Of a DNA stretch of 64,000 bases, positions 59,364 through 64,000 are shown in pieces; position 1 is the stretch's first letter; every line of letters begins with the position of its first letter. The position numbers and the translations under genes were made by a program. The stretch spans positions 40,006-104,005 of the forward strand of contig DGUV01000068.1 of NCBI GenBank assembly GCA_002395775.1. Direction: 5' to 3'. Under the pieces are notes generated by a model. The model made no database searches, was not told where the DNA came from, and saw only the letters and a program-made list of their open reading frames with translations. Origin of the DNA: Prevotellaceae bacterium UBA4301 (GTDB lineage Bacteria; Bacteroidota; Bacteroidia; Bacteroidales; Bacteroidaceae).

Positions 59364-60938
59364 TCAGAAGATGGGTTCGCCCACACAGGCACTGGGCTCC
59401 TGAATGTGGAGCAGCGAGCAGATGGTGGCGGCAATGTCGGTGATGCTGACGGTGTGGTTGTCCTCGCCCTGCGGAACACCGTTGCCCAGGAACACCAGGG
59501 GGATGTGGGTGTCGTCGGGGCCCCAGAGCATGTGGCTCGCCCCCTTCAGGTTCTGTCCCTCGCCATAGCGGAAGGCCTCCATGACCCCTCCGACGGGAAT
59601 CACCTGAATCTGTCCCGTCCGTCCGGGGTAGAATCCGTTGCGCGTCATGGTGCGGATGGGTTCGGGCAGGTAGTCGGGCATGCGTTCCACGTCGAAGGCA
59701 TATTCCACCATGGGCAGCGACTTCAGGTGGCGCACGATGATGTCGGCCACGCGGTTGCGGTCGAGTTCCTTTTCCTCCATCAGTTTCTCGTCCATCAGCA
59801 CTTTGAAGCTGCTGATGTTCTTCACCACAGATTCGGAAATGTCCATTTCATCGCAGATTTTCTGGTTCAGGTCCTTCACCACCTGAGTCGATTCCCACAC
59901 TTGGGCAGGCAGTCGGTTGTCCATGCGCCATTGCAGGTTGTGGTTGCCGGCGTGGTCGGCGGTGAGGAAGGCTGTCCACTGTCCCTTGCCCACCTTTTCG
60001 TCGAGGAAGGTGAAGAAGTGCTCCAAGTCTCGGTCGAGCCAGAGCATGGCATCCTCAATGTATTGCGAGTTGCAACCCACGCGGTGGGCGATGGCGTCGG
60101 TCGATGAGATGCTCACGCAGAGCATGTCGGTGAATTCGTCCTTGCCCAGTTGCTCACCTTCTACGGCTGCGCAGGCCATGTCCAGCGTGAGTGTGGCTCC
60201 CCAGGGGGTGGTGCGGATGTCCTGTCCCACTTCGTGTTCGATGCGTTCGTCGCGGGCATGACTTTGCACATAGGTGTCCTGTGCATACATCATTTTGCGT
60301 GGCCAGTCGCGTTTCATGTATTCCTTGCTCTTATTCTTCTGGTTGAAGTCCGCTGCCCACTGGGGCAACTCTCTCATGTAGTAGGAGCTGGTGATGAAGC
60401 GGTCGTCCGTGTCGTCGAGCCAGTAGGCAGCGTTGGCCGCATGTCCGGCAGGCAGGATGGCGGCGCGGTCCTTTATGGCAATGCCGATGACCTTCGACCG
60501 GAAGTTAGTTGCCATTCTGAGTTCGTCGCCCATGGTGGTAGCCATCATCAGGTGGGGCGAGCGCCTTCCGGCCTTCGTCTCGCTGCCCACGGTCTCCATG
60601 CGGTCGTCATAGGGGGCCGAGGTGCTCTTGCCATCTACAAAGAAACTATTGTTCGTGATGCCGTGAAAGGCAGGCACCGTGCCCGTATAGACCGAGGTGT
60701 GGCCCACGGCAGTCACGGCTGGGATGTAGTTGATCATGCAACGGGTGCAGTTGTACCCTTCGTCCATCATCCTTCGGAATCCTCCTTCCGAGTAGCGGTC
60801 CTTGTAGCGCTCCAGGTAGTCCCATCGCATTTGGTCCACCACAATGCCCACTACCAACTTGGGTTTCGTTTGACCATGGACCATGGACATAGGACAGTTG
60901 ACAATGAGAATCGCGATTAGTGCCAGTAGTTTTTTCAT
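59364..60938 (-). CDS. PafA-like secreted alkaline phosphatase (alkaline phosphatase superfamily)
   Basis: 524 aa from ATG 60938 (MKKLLALIAILIVNC..., signal peptide). Metal and nucleophile residues: VVGIVVDQMRWDYL (Asp), IPAVTAVGHTSVYTG (nucleophile Thr), SSTDAIAHRVG (Asp/His) and LTADHAGNHN (Asp-His). This layout is of the Ca/Zn-dependent PafA phosphomonoesterase type of Bacteroidota. It releases phosphate in the periplasm. Oddity: part of the signal peptide (CPMSMVHGQ) is encoded by a 7-bp repeat array. Confidence 0.9.
   Translation of the reverse strand: MKKLLALIAILIVNCPMSMVHGQTKPKLVVGIVVDQMRWDYLERYKDRYSEGGFRRMMDEGYNCTRCMINYIPAVTAVGHTSVYTGTVPAFHGITNNSFFVDGKSTSAPYDDRMETVGSETKAGRRSPHLMMATTMGDELRMATNFRSKVIGIAIKDRAAILPAGHAANAAYWLDDTDDRFITSSYYMRELPQWAADFNQKNKSKEYMKRDWPRKMMYAQDTYVQSHARDERIEHEVGQDIRTTPWGATLTLDMACAAVEGEQLGKDEFTDMLCVSISSTDAIAHRVGCNSQYIEDAMLWLDRDLEHFFTFLDEKVGKGQWTAFLTADHAGNHNLQWRMDNRLPAQVWESTQVVKDLNQKICDEMDISESVVKNISSFKVLMDEKLMEEKELDRNRVADIIVRHLKSLPMVEYAFDVERMPDYLPEPIRTMTRNGFYPGRTGQIQVIPVGGVMEAFRYGEGQNLKGASHMLWGPDDTHIPLVFLGNGVPQGEDNHTVSITDIAATICSLLHIQEPSACVGEPIF
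60873..60907. repeat. 7-bp tandem array inside the phosphatase signal-peptide region, 5 units
   Basis: ACCATGG, ACCATGG, ACATAGG, ACAGTTG, ACAATGA. It is read in frame near the signal-peptidase cleavage region. Confidence 0.88.
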
Positions 60939-60963
60939 GCTTCCGTTTTTAATTAGATTATCG

Positions 60964-60993
60964 CAAAGATAGTAAATTCTTTTCATTCCCCAA
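60964..60993 (-). promoter_or_regulatory. Promoter of the phosphatase operon
   Basis: On the minus strand: -33 TTG (60991-60993), 19-bp spacer, -7 TATCTTTG (60964-60971). Confidence 0.7.
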
Positions 60994-61087
60994 CTTAAAT
61001 ATGGCAAAAGATTGGTTGGACATTGCGATTCTCGCCTTTCATAGAGTTCCATTTATAAGAACGACTTAGACAGGTTTACAAAACGAA

Positions 61088-61132
61088 CCTCGGGGCGACT
61101 CTTTCCTTTCGGTGAGTCGCCCCGAGGCTTTT
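61088..61132 (-). terminator. Strong hairpin terminator, probably bidirectional
   Basis: A perfect 14-bp stem, 61088-61101 with 61114-61127, and a 12-nt loop. The minus side runs on to TTCGTTTTG and the plus side to CTTTT. It lies 30 bp after the stop of the barrel gene at 61159. Confidence 0.88.
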
Positions 61133-61158
61133 CAGTTGCTCTGTTGTAGTTTTGCATA

Positions 61159-61764
61159 TCAGAACGAGTAACGCGTCTGCAGTCCTAAGATGCCATGCTC
61201 GCGAATCATGGGCAATCCCTCGATGTAGGCCCCCAAGGCCCAGTGGCGCGTGAAGTTGAAATCATAGGACAGACCCAGGGCCAGCTCGAAACCGCTATGC
61301 AACTCGTTCGCCAAATCGTAACATCGAACGTCGTCATATGAGCTGACGTAGCTACTCGACCTCTGCAGCTGCGAATACCCCAAACCAACGTATGGACGGA
61401 TGTGGTGGCGCCAGTTGTTATGGATGAAGTGCAACACGTCGTAGCCCAGGTTCAGGCGGATAGTCAGGGCCGAAACATTCTTCCCGTTGCTCATCAAGGT
61501 ACTTACCCCCGAGCCCGTTCTATCATCTCGGTATGTTAGCGCATCCAATCTGTCCTCGCCCCAGCAATTGCTGAAATAGCTAATTTGGGCACTCACGTCC
61601 AGGCCCTTGTAGTTGTAACCGCCCTGCATCGAAACGTCGGCACCCCGAAAAGCCTTGTCATACAATTTTGTTCCCACTCTGGCTGTGACAAACGCGCCGT
61701 TCTCCTGCGCCCCGGCCGCCAACGTCAGGCCAATCAGGCACAATGATAAAATCATCTTCTTCAT
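61159..61764 (-). CDS. Small outer-membrane beta-barrel protein
   Basis: 201 aa from ATG 61764 (MKKMILSLCLIGLTLAAGAQ, signal peptide); an ATG four codons upstream is possible. Eight or so amphipathic strands (VTARVGTKLY; GLDVSAQISYFSN; HIRPYVGLGYSQLQ; FELALGLSYDFNF) and a C-terminal Phe (GLQTRYSF) as in OmpX/OmpW-size barrels. Function unknown. Single-gene unit with its own promoter and terminator. Confidence 0.85.
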   Translation of the reverse strand: MKKMILSLCLIGLTLAAGAQENGAFVTARVGTKLYDKAFRGADVSMQGGYNYKGLDVSAQISYFSNCWGEDRLDALTYRDDRTGSGVSTLMSNGKNVSALTIRLNLGYDVLHFIHNNWRHHIRPYVGLGYSQLQRSSSYVSSYDDVRCYDLANELHSGFELALGLSYDFNFTRHWALGAYIEGLPMIREHGILGLQTRYSF

Positions 61765-61776
61765 AATATTCTTCAA

Positions 61777-62069
61777 TTTTTAAGATTAGTAATGTCACTT
61801 TATTGCAAGCAAAGTTAAGAACTTATCCCGATATGGCCAAACAATTTGACTGCTTAAAAGTGACAAAAAGTGACAGAATGAATCAACTCGCTAATATACA
61901 GCGTATTGTATTCCCTACCTTTGGTCCGACACAACTTTATTGGGAAATCCTTTCGGATCTCGAAAGCAGGATGACATAGCCACGACGAGAGATAGCAGGA
62001 TATGATTCTTACTCTTTTCATTAGAAACATCATCTTTATCGTTGTATATACAGTTTCTCAATCCAATCT
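61777..62069. other. 293-bp non-coding stretch
   Basis: It holds the barrel-gene promoter and a REP-like hairpin at 61947-61972 (ATCCTTTCG, loop GATCT, CGAAAGCAGGAT). A 58-codon open frame on the minus strand shows no convincing protein features. Confidence 0.5.
61810..61841 (-). promoter_or_regulatory. Promoter of the small barrel gene
   Basis: On the minus strand: -33 TTTG (61838-61841), 20-bp spacer, -7 TAACTTTG (61810-61817). An ideal Bacteroidota promoter. Confidence 0.8.
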
Positions 62070-63485
62070 TTATAATTGTACGTTCTTTGCCTCGTTAATG
62101 ATTGTCTCTATTTCTGAAGAGTAGATTTTAATGTTTTTCTGTAATATAAGATATCGGATGGAATCGGCATGAGCCGAATCGCCGATGCAGCGGTAAACCT
62201 CAAGCATTCCTGACAAAGGTGCAAAACGGACGGGGCACATATTTGCTGCGTCTTGGTAATGTAGTATGGCATCTTGATGTTTATGCATTTGTTGGGATAT
62301 ATCACCCATTAGCAGGTTTAGGTCGTACGAGGCCATTTCCTTGCTACATTCTTTTGCCAGTCTTTCTGCTTGAAGGTATTCTCCTGCCAAGAAGCTTTCT
62401 ATAGTGTAGTCGTATAGGAAAAGAGGGTTGTGAGAGAGGTGTGGATAAAGCCTTTCGTAGTATTCCATCATAGCCGTGGGGTGTTTTTTGCTTGCGATAT
62501 TGGAAACTTGTCCCCATCGGCAATAATAGACATTCTCGCGTAGTACTAATAATAGTGCCACGAGGCAGGAAACTGTTGTAATCCAAACAACCCCTTTCCC
62601 TTTAATCGGTACATGTTTTTTCCAATTGGCTCCAATGATAAGCCAGCTTAAAGGATAGAGCAGGGGGTATGAAAAGAGAGAGAATACACAGATTCCCAAT
62701 AGCGAGAATTTGACGGGGTGAAATTCCTTTTGCATAAGAAGAGGCCCTGTTAAAAGAAATAAAAGAATGACAACTCCTGCGATGCCGTAGTCAACCATTG
62801 CCAAGAGAAACTCATTCAAGGGGTGATTGATGTTGTCGGCCAGTTGAGAGTATTCAGACTTCGGGTGTCCTGCAAAGTATTTACCTTGCTGGAGCATGTA
62901 ATTTTTCCTAAAGCCATGATATCCATACCCTTTTATAGGCCTCTTCATAATCAGACTTATTGTGTTCTGGGTGATAAACCAACGTCCTCGTGAGGAATCA
63001 TTTTTTACAAAGAGTGCAAGCCCAAAGGTCAAGGCGATAATGAGAATAGATGCTGAGAACCGATGTCTTTTCCTCTTCGATAAAGCAATAAGCAGATAAA
63101 CTGCGAGACATATCCATCCAGTCCTGCACTTTGTGAGGCACAATGTAGCCAACAGGATTCCTCCAATTACAATCTGGGTAAATGGCTTATTATGACAACA
63201 TTCCTTATATACAAAGGGGATTATTAGGCAAAGATGCAGGGCAAGAGCCGACGGGTTTTCAAAAGGGTGTATGATGCAGACGTACAAGGCAAGGGCTGTT
63301 GCAGTATATGGGATTTTACGGAAGAGAAAAGCGTTCCCTTTTTTTCCTAGCACTTGCAACGGATACAGGGCCATTGTTGCCAGTACTGCAACAATGGCCC
63401 ATATCCATTTCGGGTAGATGCAACTATCGTAATAGATAGTAATCGGTGGCAAAAGCGTTGCAAGAAGGAGCAGGAAACGGAGCAT
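62070..63485 (-). CDS. O-antigen-ligase-like (Wzy/WaaL family) polytopic membrane protein
   Basis: 471 aa, about ten membrane helices, then a soluble TPR-like C-terminal ~110 residues (FLYDYTIESFLAGEYLQAERLAKECSKEM ... HKHQDAILHYQDAANMCP). The family landmark is the periplasmic loop NHPLNEFLLAMVDYGIAG. Such proteins ligate or polymerise glycans, but in Bacteroidota many copies lie outside O-antigen clusters and have unknown roles. It follows the next gene by 12 bp. No other glycan-synthesis genes are in view. Confidence 0.8.
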   Translation of the reverse strand: MLRFLLLLATLLPPITIYYDSCIYPKWIWAIVAVLATMALYPLQVLGKKGNAFLFRKIPYTATALALYVCIIHPFENPSALALHLCLIIPFVYKECCHNKPFTQIVIGGILLATLCLTKCRTGWICLAVYLLIALSKRKRHRFSASILIIALTFGLALFVKNDSSRGRWFITQNTISLIMKRPIKGYGYHGFRKNYMLQQGKYFAGHPKSEYSQLADNINHPLNEFLLAMVDYGIAGVVILLFLLTGPLLMQKEFHPVKFSLLGICVFSLFSYPLLYPLSWLIIGANWKKHVPIKGKGVVWITTVSCLVALLLVLRENVYYCRWGQVSNIASKKHPTAMMEYYERLYPHLSHNPLFLYDYTIESFLAGEYLQAERLAKECSKEMASYDLNLLMGDISQQMHKHQDAILHYQDAANMCPVRFAPLSGMLEVYRCIGDSAHADSIRYLILQKNIKIYSSEIETIINEAKNVQL

Positions 63486-63497
63486 ACTCCTTGTCCG

Positions 63498-64000
63498 TTA
63501 TCTCTTTCTTATGTCATCAATCCTCTGTATCACAGGCTCAACATTGTCATAGTAGATGGGATTACATAAGAGTTTGCCCTCCCGGTCGAAGGTGACATGT
63601 TCGTTGTCCCCCATACCTGTTTCTTCGATGAAACGTCCGAAGTCCTTGTCGCAGAGTCGTATGAAAGTTTCTCCTTCGAGCTCGTTTTTTAGCAGTTCCG
63701 CCAGTTCGGGCATGTCTTCGTAGTTTGCGTCAATAAGGAATATGGACTTCAGGTCCTCATTATCTCTGAATTTACTGAAAACAGGAACTTTTTCCTTAAG
63801 GCGTTTGATGAAACTGGTTGTCGGACGAACGGGCACCACATTGATGTATTTTCCCCGATAGGGGCCGATGATTCCGTCCACGTCAGGTGTATTCACATAC
63901 GTCTCGCCATAGGGCCTGTTGTTCATCTCCATGGAAGCCTTTGCGATGTCAATCAGGAACGAGGGGTCCTGGCCGCCAAAGAACTTGCGGACCTGTTCGT
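63498..64000 (-). CDS. Unrecognised protein, C-terminal part only (gene runs past the window end)
   Basis: The frame is open through base 64000, so the start lies outside; an internal ATG at 63932 is not a likely start. Visible text ends ...EHVTFDREGKLLCNPIYYDNVEPVIQRIDDIRKR. The segment FLIDANYEDMPELAELLKNELEGETFIRLCDKDFGRFIEETG followed by VTFDREGKLL has the strand-helix rhythm of thioredoxin-like folds in Bacteroidota, but there is no CxxC and I cannot name a family. It is just upstream of, and probably co-transcribed with, the O-antigen-ligase-like gene. Confidence 0.6.
   Translation of the reverse strand, partial: EQVRKFFGGQDPSFLIDIAKASMEMNNRPYGETYVNTPDVDGIIGPYRGKYINVVPVRPTTSFIKRLKEKVPVFSKFRDNEDLKSIFLIDANYEDMPELAELLKNELEGETFIRLCDKDFGRFIEETGMGDNEHVTFDREGKLLCNPIYYDNVEPVIQRIDDIRKR

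Noticed and set aside
1284..60907. Tandem arrays as CRISPR or as simple AT-rich noise
   Set aside because: Units are 7-8 bp without spacers, so not CRISPR; the exact register and in-frame copies with balanced composition (CACCTCT, ACCATGG) argue against mere low complexity.
61850..62030. 58-codon minus-strand frame in the non-coding gap before the O-antigen-ligase-like gene
   Set aside because: No signal peptide, leader motif or ribosome-binding context; it overlaps a palindromic element, so it is probably chance.
1..64000. tRNA, rRNA, insertion sequence, prophage or integrase genes
   Set aside because: None found: gaps between genes are short, no cloverleaf-like segments ending in a T-arm GTTCRANYC were noticed, and no transposase, integrase or phage protein is among the frames.

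Overview
The window looks like a chromosomal segment from a Bacteroidota gut or oral anaerobe, most likely the Prevotella/Segatella group. The evidence is as follows. Promoters match the Bacteroidota TTTG / TAnnTTTG consensus instead of -35/-10 boxes. Family-specific genes are present (DUF4271, DUF4294, DUF3098, AGE-type mannobiose epimerase, GH130, diaminopimelate dehydrogenase). Lipoprotein and outer-membrane barrel genes are typical of the phylum. Gene order (DUF4271-hemD-rnpA-yidD-tatD and ftsX-DUF3098-uppP-truB-queA-folK) also fits. No rRNA, tRNA, CRISPR array, phage or insertion sequence was recognised.

Layout. 1-16.6 kb: a CoA-transferase (cut by the window edge), a small flavoprotein, an ECF sigma factor with an unusual anti-sigma/beta-barrel protein, a serpin lipoprotein with a small barrel protein, two TlpA-like thioredoxin proteins preceded by a membrane-anchored HTH regulator, then housekeeping genes (pyrH, birA, tadA, SIMPL protein, cysK, metY with a divergent Lrp regulator). 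16.6-18.8 kb: a KefB-type antiporter. 18.9-40.3 kb: a mannan utilisation locus. 40.4-41.3 kb: an AraC regulator. 41.3-43.3 kb: nadA, a 404-bp non-coding region with a cluster of DnaA-box-like sequences, and a SpoU methyltransferase. 43.2-57.2 kb: tightly packed core genes. 57.4-64 kb: a helix-hairpin-helix barrel protein, a PafA-like phosphatase, a small barrel protein, an O-antigen-ligase-like protein and a truncated unknown gene.

The mannan locus is one 19.4-kb, eleven-gene operon (40260 down to 20874, gaps of 1-27 bp or overlaps), followed by a separately promoted secreted esterase. Secreted enzymes open and strip the polymer: GH26, GH5, three esterase-type proteins, GH36 alpha-galactosidase, and a GH59-GH26 fusion. 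A GPH-family symporter, an epimerase and a GH130 phosphorylase then form the known mannobiose to mannosyl-glucose to mannose-1-phosphate plus glucose route. There is no SusC/SusD pair. The combination of beta-galactosidase-family (GH59), alpha-galactosidase, beta-glucosidase and acetyl esterases suggests acetylated galactoglucomannan carrying beta-Gal-alpha-Gal side chains as substrate; this is inference.

Two signals are not explained by genes. First, at least fifteen short tandem arrays, almost all with a 7-bp unit (two with 8 bp) but a different unit sequence at each place, sit between genes, across start and stop codons, and in frame inside three genes. Second, the non-coding region at 42302-42705 holds three exact DnaA-box consensus matches plus several near matches, and my hand counts suggest that G-over-C excess on the + strand switches there, so it is a candidate replication origin.
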